Source: Runella sp. MFBS21
Lineage (GTDB): Bacteria > Bacteroidota > Bacteroidia > Cytophagales > Spirosomataceae
Direction of reading: 5' to 3'
Assembly (NCBI RefSeq): GCF_029433105.1
Contig: NZ_JARNTW010000001.1
Location: 124,001 to 188,000 of the forward strand
DNA: 64,000 nucleotides
Under the pieces are notes generated by a model. The model was not told where the DNA came from and searched no databases. It saw only the letters and a list, made by a program, of their open reading frames with translations. Shown one piece after another: positions 52,961 to 61,441 of this stretch (the stretch's first letter is position 1; every line of letters starts with the position of its first letter). The translations under genes were made by a program, and so were the position numbers.

Positions 52961-55066
52961 TTATGGGTTTTTGCTTGTGTTAGAGGAAATTAAAAATTCA
53001 ATGTTTGCTTTGGTAGTGCTGTCGGCAGTTGCGACTTGTTTTTTTAGTATTTCCTTCAAAGAATCTTCAGGTATTACTTTTAGTTTTTTCATTCCTCTTA
53101 TTGCTCCTTTCACCACCCAAATTTGCGACTCAGACCCTTCTTCAAATATCCCGAATAGCTCAGCGATTTCCCCTCTACGATTACGAGCTCCGATGACGTG
53201 CCCAAATTCTTCTAAAAATTCATTTTTTGCAAGAACAGTTTGTTGGAAAAAGTTTTTTTGCTGTAATCCCTTCAACAAACTTAACGAAGCTCCCGTCTCT
53301 GCGCTCAACACACCCATGCGAAACCATTTGTCTGAAACTTGCTTTTCTAGCACGCTAGCCAATGCTTCCGTGCTTTGAGGAGTCATAAACTGACCTACAC
53401 TCAAACACGCCTGAAAAGCTACTCTAGGAGAGGTGTCTTTAGTGGCAGCTAGTATTTGGGCAAAAAGCGTAGGAAAACGCTCCGCTTCGGCTACAGCATA
53501 GGCTCTTATTTCGGGTTGTTTGTCTTTCAAAACTTCAGCTACGAGACGCTCTTCCAAAGCATTAAGACCTTCCAGTGTAAAAAAGGCGTGTAAACGAGCA
53601 TGAGGATTTGCATCTTTTAGCAACATTTCTTTCAGCGATGCTACCACCGATTTGTCCTGTTTTTCGAGCAAAAGGCGTTGTGCTTGTAGCCTCCACCATT
53701 GCTGAGGATGCGCCAAAAGAGCTACTAATTCGGCCGCACTTTTCGACCTCAACCGAGGCTGAACGGGCGTAGGTTTAGCGCCTTTAGGTATAATACGATA
53801 AATCCGTCCCAATTGACTACCCTTGAAAAAATCCATTTCTTCTTTTAAATCTTCGGGAATCGCCGTAGGAGTTTCGATGTGTTGACGATACATATCAATT
53901 ACATACAAAACGCCATCAGGTCCCACGCTCAACTGAACAGGACGAAACCAAGGGTCGGATGAGACCAAAAACTCCTTATCTTTTTCTTTGTCGCCTCTTT
54001 TGGCAATAAAAGTGGGACTATTGGAAGCCAAAGTAAGTATGTCTCGATGCACCAGATTGCCAGCCACTTCTCCCGTAAAAACCGACCCTTGGTATTCTTT
54101 GGGTAATAAGTCTGCCCCATAAAAAGTACCGCCCGAAGCTCCCGTAAAGTGGTCTTCGGCGTATTCATGACGGTCTAGCTTGGCTTCGGCAAATTGTTCG
54201 TTTCGGCGTTTGGTTCGTTCTTTACGCCAATAGGGCGGTGGGGTTTGCTGAAACATTTCAGGGTCGTGGTCAGAGATATTGAGTGCCACATCGTAAGAAG
54301 GCAAAAACCCGTGACGATACAGATACCGCCCTGCGATAGGCGCATGCTGAATATGAATGGAGTTTTCGGTAAAAAAACGATTTCCCCAATCATCTACCGC
54401 CATCCCAAACTGCCCCGAACTAGACTCAATTTCAAACTTCCCTTTGTCTAATCGAAATCTAAAATCTCCACCCTTGATTGAAATAGCAGGAGCTTGGGGA
54501 TTTCTTAAAAACTTGATTTCGCCTGCTTGCCCACAGTTAGAAGCATAAATCCAGTTATCTACATTGTAATGCAAATTGGTGATTTGAGCTTCGGAATTGC
54601 TGGCAAAAAAGCCCGTAAAAAGCACTTCCTTCACATCAGCGCGGAAATCGCCCGTTGTGTCTTTCAAAAACAAAATATCGGGCGCAGCGGCCACCAATAG
54701 CCCCCCTGCCCACGGCAAAATACTGGTAGCCTCAGAAAGATGATCCGCAAAAACGACGGCGGAGCCAATCCGTCCGTCTCCGTTGGTATCTCTCAATAGC
54801 CGAATCGCCCCGTTGAGCGTGCCATCTTCGGGTTTGGAAGGATAGTCGGGCATTTCTACTACAAAAGCATTTCCTTCTTCGTCAAATACCATCTCTACAG
54901 GGTCGAGTACCTGAGGCTCAGTAGCGAAAATGTCAACAGTAAGTCGGTCGTCGCTCAAGGTGAAACTTTTAAGAGCCTCCTCTGCTGTGAGCGAATCGGT
55001 ATAGTGTCTACAGGATAAACTCATCCCTACCAAGACGAGAAGCCATAATTTTGTTGGAGCATTCAT
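52961..55066 (-). CDS. PVC-type membrane-bound dehydrogenase domain protein with HEAT repeats, no heme motif
   Basis: A 701-residue lipoprotein (GMSLSCRH lipobox at Cys19). The beta-propeller N-half matches the TIGR02604 type (VEMVFDEEGNAFVVEMPDYP, LLRDTNGDGRIG, YVIDMYRQHIETP). From about residue 430 HEAT-type helical repeats follow (LLAHPQQWWRLQAQRLL, LLKDANPHARLHA). Relatives usually end in a c-type cytochrome, but no CxxCH is found anywhere here, so electrons would need another carrier; the HiPIP-like gene lies 34 bases downstream. Substrate unknown; a sugar or alcohol is plausible. Confidence 0.85.
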   Translation of the reverse strand: MNAPTKLWLLVLVGMSLSCRHYTDSLTAEEALKSFTLSDDRLTVDIFATEPQVLDPVEMVFDEEGNAFVVEMPDYPSKPEDGTLNGAIRLLRDTNGDGRIGSAVVFADHLSEATSILPWAGGLLVAAAPDILFLKDTTGDFRADVKEVLFTGFFASNSEAQITNLHYNVDNWIYASNCGQAGEIKFLRNPQAPAISIKGGDFRFRLDKGKFEIESSSGQFGMAVDDWGNRFFTENSIHIQHAPIAGRYLYRHGFLPSYDVALNISDHDPEMFQQTPPPYWRKERTKRRNEQFAEAKLDRHEYAEDHFTGASGGTFYGADLLPKEYQGSVFTGEVAGNLVHRDILTLASNSPTFIAKRGDKEKDKEFLVSSDPWFRPVQLSVGPDGVLYVIDMYRQHIETPTAIPEDLKEEMDFFKGSQLGRIYRIIPKGAKPTPVQPRLRSKSAAELVALLAHPQQWWRLQAQRLLLEKQDKSVVASLKEMLLKDANPHARLHAFFTLEGLNALEERLVAEVLKDKQPEIRAYAVAEAERFPTLFAQILAATKDTSPRVAFQACLSVGQFMTPQSTEALASVLEKQVSDKWFRMGVLSAETGASLSLLKGLQQKNFFQQTVLAKNEFLEEFGHVIGARNRRGEIAELFGIFEEGSESQIWVVKGAIRGMKKLKVIPEDSLKEILKKQVATADSTTKANIEFLISSNTSKNP

Positions 55067-55156
55067 GGGGTTATTTATGGAATATCTGCACCTTTTGTTG
55101 TTGCGGGGTTATTTCTACAAATATTTCGGTGCGCTGCACCTTTGGGGGGCTTTGTC

Positions 55157-56419
55157 TTACTTGGGGATTTTTACTAAATCTTGTATTTCGTGGCCTTCGT
55201 GGTCAAAACGGGCTAAAGTATAAACGCTACCGTCGTGACCCACGGCAATAGAGTTGACATAAGTCGGGCGACTACCATCAGGATAGAAAATAGGGCCGTG
55301 GTCTTTGTAAGTTTGAGTAGGAATATGAAACGTAACCAAATGCAAATTTTCTAAACCTTTAGCGGCTCCTTTGGCGATTTCGTCGGCTCCTTTTAAGCGT
55401 TTACCATCAATGTAAATAGGGCTACCCGTGAGATAATAAATGGTTTCATTGTCGGGTCCAGGCTGAAAACCCAAATATCCATAGCTAAATTGGTCAAACA
55501 TTCCGCTTTTTCGCGAAGGCTCTGAAGTAAGCCTTTCTACCAATTCTATTTTAGGGATTTTGGGATCAAAGCGAAACAGATAGCCCGAGTTTCCGTGGAT
55601 ACCATAGGCGACTTCTTCGGGTGCATACCAAAAGATTTTGCGCCAATTGTATCCCATACTTCCGGGACGGGTAGGGTCGTATTTGCCAAAATAATCCAAT
55701 CGTAAATCTACCCCTTCTAGTTTTTGAATTGATTCATTGTTAGGATGATACGTGAAAATGTCTCCTTCAGAAGTAGAAAAATAAACAGTCCCGTCGCGAG
55801 GGTCAACCACCATAGAGCGGCACAATACACGATAATCATCTCCCGGAATGCCCGCTTCGCCTTTGACCGATACCAGCCCGACGGTTTTGAGGGTTTGAGT
55901 ATTCAAATCAAAATGAATAAAATACCCTAACGGCCATGTGATTCCATATAAATGACCTCGCTCACGGTCGATAGTCATGGTAAGGATACCTTCTCCTTCT
56001 GGAGCAAGGGCTAAATTTTCAAACTGACCTGTTGCCAAATCATAAGATATAAAATGCCCGCCTGGATATAACGCTTTGCCCGCCGGCGCTGACACTGGCA
56101 AACGTTCCATACCATCAATCATGTCGTACACGCCTACATGCGTAGCAAAATAAAGCTTGCCATTGCTTTCATAAAATCGCACATGACTTTTGCCTTGCGG
56201 AATGGCATTGGCATTTTTTTCGCCGCATATTTCGGTCAGGTCAGCTACCCATTCGGTGAGGTCGGTGGCGGGGTCATAAGCATACATTTGACCACCAATC
56301 TCGTAAGATTCGGAGCAGAGAACATAATAAATTTTGCCGTTGCTTGCGGCTGTAATGGCATTGTAAGTATCATGGGCCAAATCAAAACCAGAGAAATAAG
56401 GAGTTGCAATCAGGGTCAT
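55157..56419 (-). CDS. Beta-propeller-like protein of unknown function
   Basis: A 420-residue protein starting at ATG 56419 (an open frame continues to 56497 without support). It is made of recurring strand pairs such as NGKIYYVLCSESYEIGG, GKLYFATHVGVYDM, GTVYFSTSEGDIFTYHPN, YLFRFDPK and GSVYTLARFDHEG, which suggests a 6-7-bladed propeller. No signal peptide or catalytic motif is visible. It lies between the PVC-type and ceramidase-like genes in the same direction, so it belongs to the same pathway. No family name is certain. Confidence 0.65.
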   Translation of the reverse strand: MTLIATPYFSGFDLAHDTYNAITAASNGKIYYVLCSESYEIGGQMYAYDPATDLTEWVADLTEICGEKNANAIPQGKSHVRFYESNGKLYFATHVGVYDMIDGMERLPVSAPAGKALYPGGHFISYDLATGQFENLALAPEGEGILTMTIDRERGHLYGITWPLGYFIHFDLNTQTLKTVGLVSVKGEAGIPGDDYRVLCRSMVVDPRDGTVYFSTSEGDIFTYHPNNESIQKLEGVDLRLDYFGKYDPTRPGSMGYNWRKIFWYAPEEVAYGIHGNSGYLFRFDPKIPKIELVERLTSEPSRKSGMFDQFSYGYLGFQPGPDNETIYYLTGSPIYIDGKRLKGADEIAKGAAKGLENLHLVTFHIPTQTYKDHGPIFYPDGSRPTYVNSIAVGHDGSVYTLARFDHEGHEIQDLVKIPK

Positions 56420-56533
56420 AAGTGAGAAGGATTTGAATTTGTCAAGGCACAACAATGACTTCAAAGGACTTTGGTTCTTTGCTAGTGTGCTTGACAATAA
56501 GTTTTTTAGCTATAAAAACGTTGTTTTCAATTG

Positions 56534-57877
56534 TTATTTAGGAGTAAGACCTACTTGAGCGGCTAATTTATCTATTTCTTGATAAATTAGCCCCGGCATA
56601 CGTGCATCCCAAACACTCGGCAAACCATACACCATTTGAGAAGAAGCCCCCTCATAGCCACCTTCTTTCAGAATAGTAGCCGACGGGATGTAGCCCATCA
56701 CGTCGTTGGAATAACCCATCACGAAGGCATCTTGTCCAAATCGCTTTTTGCATTCAATGGCATATTCTATCACTAGCTCTCCGCCAAAACTAAACAATGC
56801 TTGGTCGCCTATTTTCCAGATTTGGATGGGGTAGCTATAAGAAGAAAGAAAAGGTTTGCCTTGTTTTTTTTCATTCAAAAGTCTCGTAGCCCAGCGTTGC
56901 ATATAAGGGGCATCATCTTTTTGGACTTTAAGCAATTCGGCTTCCGTAGGGGGAGGCGACAAGGGCAAATCTATTTCAGCATAAGCCGTGAGAAGCTCCG
57001 CTGCCAACGGGCGCATAGGTTCTTCGATGACACGTTCTACTGCTGCCGCCAGCTCACGCCCGTACTGTTTTGCCAACGCAACCGTCCGACGAGGAAGGGG
57101 GTTTTGGTCGCCCGCAGCTCCCTGAAAAAACAAAGCAGTGGCCTCGGGATGGGCTTTTTCAAGCTCAATTTGAGCAAATCCCGGATAGTCTCCCGACAAT
57201 TGATAAATATCCAGTACCGTAGGATGGCACGCATACCCAAAAGCCAAAGCTTTGAGTACGCCTTTGGCATTGACGACTTTGATGACTGGTACTGCATAGT
57301 CGTTGGGGCCTTTGAGTTCTGTTTGTTCTCGCAAACTCCCTTCTTTATTGTTGCGACGATTTACCTGAAACCTTGTTACTCCATTTTGGGCAAATAGTTC
57401 GACTGGTTCCAAAGATTGAATGGCTTTGGCCGCCAATGCGATAACCTGCGCTTCTAATTGGCGAGAGTATTTGGCAATTTTGGCTTCTTCAGTTTCATTC
57501 AAGGGATAAATATCGTGCAAAGCATCGTCCAATACTGGTCCCGAATGCGTGTGGGAGCTGTTGAGAATGATTTGGGCTTTTGATAATCCAAACTGCCGCT
57601 TGAGCTGCTCCCGAATTCGGTCAGACATTGCCTTGGGAAACCCTAGCATATCAGTCGTAATAAGTAAAGCCTTTTGGCCTTTTTCGTCTTCCAAGGCCAA
57701 CGCTTTTGCCCACAAATTATGTAGTTTTCCTTCGGAAGCGTGCGTACGAGAAGCATAGCCTGCTTGCCAAATCGCCGTTTGAGGCGTGATAATGACTTTG
57801 GCTACGCCGGCTTTCCAACCTTTGGCCCAAGTGGTAAGACTCACCAAAAGACCAATCACCCAAAACATTTTTTTCAT
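56534..57877 (-). CDS. Neutral/alkaline ceramidase-like N-terminal-domain protein, exported
   Basis: A 447-residue protein with a signal peptide (MKKMFWVIGLLVSLTTWA). The mature part begins with GVAKVIITPQTAIWQAGYASR and contains the zinc-binding strand NSSHTHSGPVLDDA, LAFGYACHPTVLDIY, YPGFAQIELEK and FFQGAAGDQNP, all of the non-lysosomal ceramidase-type amidase. In Bacteroidota many such proteins act on amide-linked glycans or lipids rather than ceramide. The ATG overlaps the DegT gene stop (ATGA), so the two are translated together. True substrate unknown. Confidence 0.87.
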   Translation of the reverse strand: MKKMFWVIGLLVSLTTWAKGWKAGVAKVIITPQTAIWQAGYASRTHASEGKLHNLWAKALALEDEKGQKALLITTDMLGFPKAMSDRIREQLKRQFGLSKAQIILNSSHTHSGPVLDDALHDIYPLNETEEAKIAKYSRQLEAQVIALAAKAIQSLEPVELFAQNGVTRFQVNRRNNKEGSLREQTELKGPNDYAVPVIKVVNAKGVLKALAFGYACHPTVLDIYQLSGDYPGFAQIELEKAHPEATALFFQGAAGDQNPLPRRTVALAKQYGRELAAAVERVIEEPMRPLAAELLTAYAEIDLPLSPPPTEAELLKVQKDDAPYMQRWATRLLNEKKQGKPFLSSYSYPIQIWKIGDQALFSFGGELVIEYAIECKKRFGQDAFVMGYSNDVMGYIPSATILKEGGYEGASSQMVYGLPSVWDARMPGLIYQEIDKLAAQVGLTPK

Positions 57878-59274
57878 TTCAAACTGATGAGTTTATCGGC
57901 GTGAGTGTAGATTTTCTCAATGGCATTCACAATCTCATCCATATCGGCGCGTGTACCTAGGAGCATATTTTGTGTAAACCAAACTGCCTCTTCGTTGCAG
58001 AGTTTGTCATTTTGAGGGCAATGATTCCTTTCTACGTATCCTTTAAAATTCAATTGAGATTTTGGATACATTTTCTGGAAATTTTTCGATTGAAAAGCGT
58101 CATTGAGATAAGGCATATTGTTGAGCGTAGCGTAGCCTTTTGAACACGGAACTCCCTCCGCATTAAGTGCCTTTAAGAATGTATCTCTCGACAACCCCTT
58201 GAAATCTTGCTTTTTATAACGAAAAGGAAATAAATGAAAGGCTGCACGGGTTACATTGTCATATAATTGGTAGGGGACAATGCCCGGTATCTTTTCAATC
58301 TTCGCTTTTAAATAAGCCGCATTTTCGTTGCGCAACGTTGTTTCGGCATCTAGGCGTTTGAGCTGTGCTAATCCAATCGCCGCTTGGTACTCGGTGATGC
58401 GTTGTTTGTTGCCTTGCATAATCGTCCCGGCCCCAATCACGCCTGAGGCCATTCCATAAGGATTTCCGTAGTTGTGATATGAAAAACAACGATCCATAAA
58501 CAGGTCGTTGTTGCTCACGATAGCCCCCGCTTCGCCAATAGCCAAGTTTTTAGAGTTTTGGAAACTAAAACAGCCTGCATCCCCAAAAGTGCCTACTTGT
58601 TTGTGGTTTATTTCGGCCAAATGCGCTTGGCAAGCATCCTCAATCACGGCCAACTTGTGTTTTTTCGCGATTTCTAAAATCTTGGGCATATTGGCAGGTA
58701 AGCCCAAAATGTGCACCGGAATGATTGCCTTGGTACGTGGCGTAATTTTTGCTTCGATTTTGGCCGGGTCAATTTGAAAAGTTTCAGGGTCCACATCCAC
58801 AAAAACCGGCATCGCTCCGTTTGCAATCACGGGTGCCACTGTACCTATAAAAGTATAAGGCGGTACCAATACCTCGTCACCACCCCGAATATCCAATTGT
58901 GCCAAAGCCGTAATGAGGGCATTGGTACCGTTGACGACCGCCAAAGAGCGTTTTGCACCGACGGTTTCGGCCCATTTTGCTTCAAATTCAGTGACGACAC
59001 CCGCCCGTGACCATACGCCACTCCGAATCACTTCAAGGAGCTGTTTTTCGTCAGTTTCGGGCTTCCAAATCGGCCACGTGGGCCACGGTTTTGTCCGCAC
59101 GGGCTTGCCTCCTAATAGAGCAGGTGGCTCCGCCAACGAAAAAGTAACGGGTACTTCTTGTGGGATTGGCGTTTGAAGTTTTTCGGTGAGTAAGGTAGGC
59201 GTTAGCATGGCGCCTAAACCCGTCAGAGAATTGCGCTTCAAAAATTCGCGTCTGGAAAAGGGTTGAGAGGGCAT
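57874..59274 (-). CDS. Tat-exported DegT/DnrJ/EryC1/StrS-type PLP enzyme
   Basis: A 466-residue protein from ATG 59274 with a twin-arginine signal (FSRREFLKRNSLTGLGAMLT). The mature part is a complete DegT fold: VLVPPYTFIGTVAPVIANG, the PLP-pocket VIEDACQAH (Asp213), and the Schiff-base Lys242 in CFSFQNSKNLAIGEAGA. DegT enzymes are sugar aminotransferases or dehydratases and are normally cytoplasmic. Tat export fits a cofactor-loaded enzyme used in the periplasm. It stands 19 bases downstream of an exported Gfo/Idh/MocA gene and is coupled to the ceramidase-like gene. Aminotransferase against dehydratase is undecided. Confidence 0.9.
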   Translation of the reverse strand: MPSQPFSRREFLKRNSLTGLGAMLTPTLLTEKLQTPIPQEVPVTFSLAEPPALLGGKPVRTKPWPTWPIWKPETDEKQLLEVIRSGVWSRAGVVTEFEAKWAETVGAKRSLAVVNGTNALITALAQLDIRGGDEVLVPPYTFIGTVAPVIANGAMPVFVDVDPETFQIDPAKIEAKITPRTKAIIPVHILGLPANMPKILEIAKKHKLAVIEDACQAHLAEINHKQVGTFGDAGCFSFQNSKNLAIGEAGAIVSNNDLFMDRCFSYHNYGNPYGMASGVIGAGTIMQGNKQRITEYQAAIGLAQLKRLDAETTLRNENAAYLKAKIEKIPGIVPYQLYDNVTRAAFHLFPFRYKKQDFKGLSRDTFLKALNAEGVPCSKGYATLNNMPYLNDAFQSKNFQKMYPKSQLNFKGYVERNHCPQNDKLCNEEAVWFTQNMLLGTRADMDEIVNAIEKIYTHADKLISLK

Positions 59275-59293
59275 AGTAATGACTTTTTTAGAT

Positions 59294-60307
59294 TTATGCT
59301 TTTCTTGCTTTTTTGAGCACACTTTCGATGGTTACGGGTGCACCACCTTGGCGTTTGCTTTCGTCAGCTGCTTCCATAAAAGCAAAGATTTCAATGGTTT
59401 CTTCGGGGGTAACAGGCACACTTCCTGTATCAAAATAGTTGACAATATCTTTGAGCAACGGCTCATATCCACCATAAGGCCCTAAGACGATGTTGCCGTT
59501 TTGGGTATAAACCGTTCCGCCATAATCGTGTTTTCCCGTACGAGTGCCACGAAAAGTGCCTACTCGACCATCTGCCCAAGTACCTACTACAATATCCGTA
59601 CTGTCGTTGTTGACCCTCACTACCTGCTTGCAACCTGTGCCCATCACGGTATAGAGTGTCTCTACTCCATGAATACCGTACCAAAACAAATCGGGGTGCG
59701 TTTTTTCTAAAACGGCAGGACTAAAGGTATCTGCTCCTACTACGGTACTTTTATCCACTTTTTCGATTCCTTTGATATGGCGTAAAGAAGAGGCCGAGAA
59801 AACGGGTATTTTGTACTTTTTGGACGCTTCAAAAATAGCAATCGCATCCGAAAGCGAAGCGGCGATTGGTTTGTCAATAAAAAGACGTTTTCCTGATTTA
59901 AGAACCTGAATCGCTTGCTCCAAATGCAGGCGTCCGTCGTTGGTTTCGAGCAAGACTACGTCCACCTTTTTTAGCAAATCAGCAATCGAATCTACGATTT
60001 CTACATTGTATTTTTTTACTTCTTCGATATAGCCCGGAATACGTTTCGTACTACTTTCGATGTCTTTGCTACCGTATGGATAAGCTGCTACTATTTTATA
60101 ACCCCTAAAATCAGTACTCGCTTCAGGGGCGTTGAGTACTTTGGTGAAGGCCGTACTATGAGAAGTATCAAGTCCGATAATGCCCACCCGCTTGCCTTCC
60201 ACTATCGTCTGAGCAGAAATACGAAGAGGGTCTAACATTCCCAAAGTCAAAGTTCCTAAAGTGGCATTTTTTACAAACTTTCTACGGTTATATAGTGATT
60301 GAGCCAT
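59294..60307 (-). CDS. Tat-exported Gfo/Idh/MocA oxidoreductase, first gene of the catabolic run
   Basis: A 337-residue protein with a twin-arginine signal (YNRRKFVKNATLGTLTLGM). The Rossmann part begins KRVGIIGLDTSHSTAFTKVL and the EKP-like motif reads LFIDKPIAAS. A short substrate domain follows. It is the first gene of the minus-strand run, facing gntR across 155 bases that carry three operator-like sites. The adjacent DegT enzyme suggests a keto-sugar intermediate passed from one to the other. Substrate unknown. Confidence 0.88.
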   Translation of the reverse strand: MAQSLYNRRKFVKNATLGTLTLGMLDPLRISAQTIVEGKRVGIIGLDTSHSTAFTKVLNAPEASTDFRGYKIVAAYPYGSKDIESSTKRIPGYIEEVKKYNVEIVDSIADLLKKVDVVLLETNDGRLHLEQAIQVLKSGKRLFIDKPIAASLSDAIAIFEASKKYKIPVFSASSLRHIKGIEKVDKSTVVGADTFSPAVLEKTHPDLFWYGIHGVETLYTVMGTGCKQVVRVNNDSTDIVVGTWADGRVGTFRGTRTGKHDYGGTVYTQNGNIVLGPYGGYEPLLKDIVNYFDTGSVPVTPEETIEIFAFMEAADESKRQGGAPVTIESVLKKARKA

Positions 60308-60403
60308 GATAAAATGTTGAGATTTAAATAAGAGACAATAATATATCTATATTTAGTAAGTCTTTTTGTACTATTACTACGGTAGTTTGAATAAATATTT
60401 TTT

Positions 60404-60461
60404 TAACTTTACAAAGATAGTTAAAATTTGTTTACATTTTTGCATAAAATTTGATTACAAA
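60404..60461. promoter_or_regulatory. Three 23-bp-phased operator-like sites upstream of gntR
   Basis: TTTGTTTACAAA-like 12-mers start at 60404 (9 of 12), 60427 (10 of 12) and 60450 (TTTGATTACAAA, 11 of 12). The starts are exactly 23 bp apart. The last touches the gntR ATG (60463), suggesting autoregulation. The same motif occurs as two sites, also 23 bp apart, upstream of the SusC gene (61264-61298). Confidence 0.65.
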
Positions 60462-60462
60462 A

Positions 60463-61101
60463 ATGAAGGTTGATTCTCTTGCTAATAAAGTATATATAGA
60501 GCTTCGCAAAAAAATCCTCTCCAATCAACTCGTATCAGGCACGCGCCTTAAGGAGGATATTTGGGCCAAACGCCTAGATGTAAATCGTATGGCTGTCCGA
60601 GAAGCCCTCACTCGTCTTCTAGGAGAACAACTCATCGAAAATGGTGAAAAAGGCGGCTTCTTTGTAAAGTCAATGAGTGCAGAAGATGTAAGGCAAATTC
60701 GCGAACTCCGCGAAATTTTAGAATTGGGGGCGATTCGGCTGGCGATTCAGAAAATCGATGAACAAGGGATTCAGAAACTTGAGGAAATTTGCAATGATTT
60801 TACATCAATGGTAGAGCGAGGGTATTTTGGGGGTGCTTGTGAAGCTGATGTTAAGTTTCATGAAACCTTGATTGATTGTGCTCAAAATGAGAAATTAAAA
60901 GATATTTATGAAATTAGCAATATTCCCTTGTTTCATCAGAAGCTAGGCAAGTCGCAGACTCATATGGATGACTATGAGCTTACTGACCAAGAGCATCGAC
61001 AAATCTTAAAGGCACTCAAAGAAAAGGACATAAAGCTTGCGGAGGAGACTCTTAGTAAGCATCTTCTACGTGGCGAAGTAGAAGCATTGGAGTTGGACTG
61101 A
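60463..61101 (+). CDS. GntR-family regulator, FadR subfamily
   Basis: A 212-residue regulator starting at ATG 60463. The winged-helix DNA-binding part spans about 5-75 (LANKVYIELRKKILSNQL, the HTH region WAKRLDVNRMAVREALTRLL, FFVKSMSAEDV). The FCD effector domain follows (about 80-210), with helices around ELREILELGAIRLAI and the metal-type ligands in DVKFHETLIDCA and EHRQILKALK. Repeated operator sites before its own gene and before the SusC gene suggest that it controls both. The ligand is probably a sugar acid or catabolic intermediate. Confidence 0.92.
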   Translation: MKVDSLANKVYIELRKKILSNQLVSGTRLKEDIWAKRLDVNRMAVREALTRLLGEQLIENGEKGGFFVKSMSAEDVRQIRELREILELGAIRLAIQKIDEQGIQKLEEICNDFTSMVERGYFGGACEADVKFHETLIDCAQNEKLKDIYEISNIPLFHQKLGKSQTHMDDYELTDQEHRQILKALKEKDIKLAEETLSKHLLRGEVEALELD

Positions 61102-61140
61102 CACTTATTATACATATCTATTGTTTCCTTGATTCACCCT

Positions 61141-61176
61141 AGGCTGTTATCTTATTAAGGTAGCAGCCTCTTTTTT
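61141..61176 (+). terminator. Strong terminator after gntR
   Basis: AGGCTGTTATCT and its partner AGGTAGCAGCCT form a stem of about 12 bp with two G-T pairs and a 5-base loop, followed by CTTTTTT. It isolates gntR from the SusC gene. The rest of 61102-61441 holds only the operator at 61264-61298. Confidence 0.8.
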
Positions 61177-61263
61177 CTCTAAAAACTCCAATTGTAGCTT
61201 GGCATTGTTAACTAACAAGCTTTGTGAAGTTAGTTTTCGTAAAAAAAACTTTATACAATTTTT

Positions 61264-61298
61264 TTTGTTTACAAAAATAAGTTTTCTTTGTAAACAAA
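61264..61298. promoter_or_regulatory. Perfect inverted operator pair upstream of the SusC gene
   Basis: TTTGTTTACAAA and TTTGTAAACAAA form a perfect 12-11-12 inverted repeat. Each arm is itself a palindrome (TTTGT-N2-ACAAA) of the FadR-type GT-AC design. The arm centres are 23 bp apart, exactly as in the sites before gntR. Confidence 0.7.
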
Positions 61299-61441
61299 TT
61301 AACGGAATATATGCCAACAATCATGATCAAATTGTTTTATATATTTTGGTAAACTGTAAGTCTAACCAATCAACATCTCAAAAAACCTGTCTGCATAAAC
61401 CCTATTTCAACGTAACGCATTCCTTAAAAACCATCTAACAC

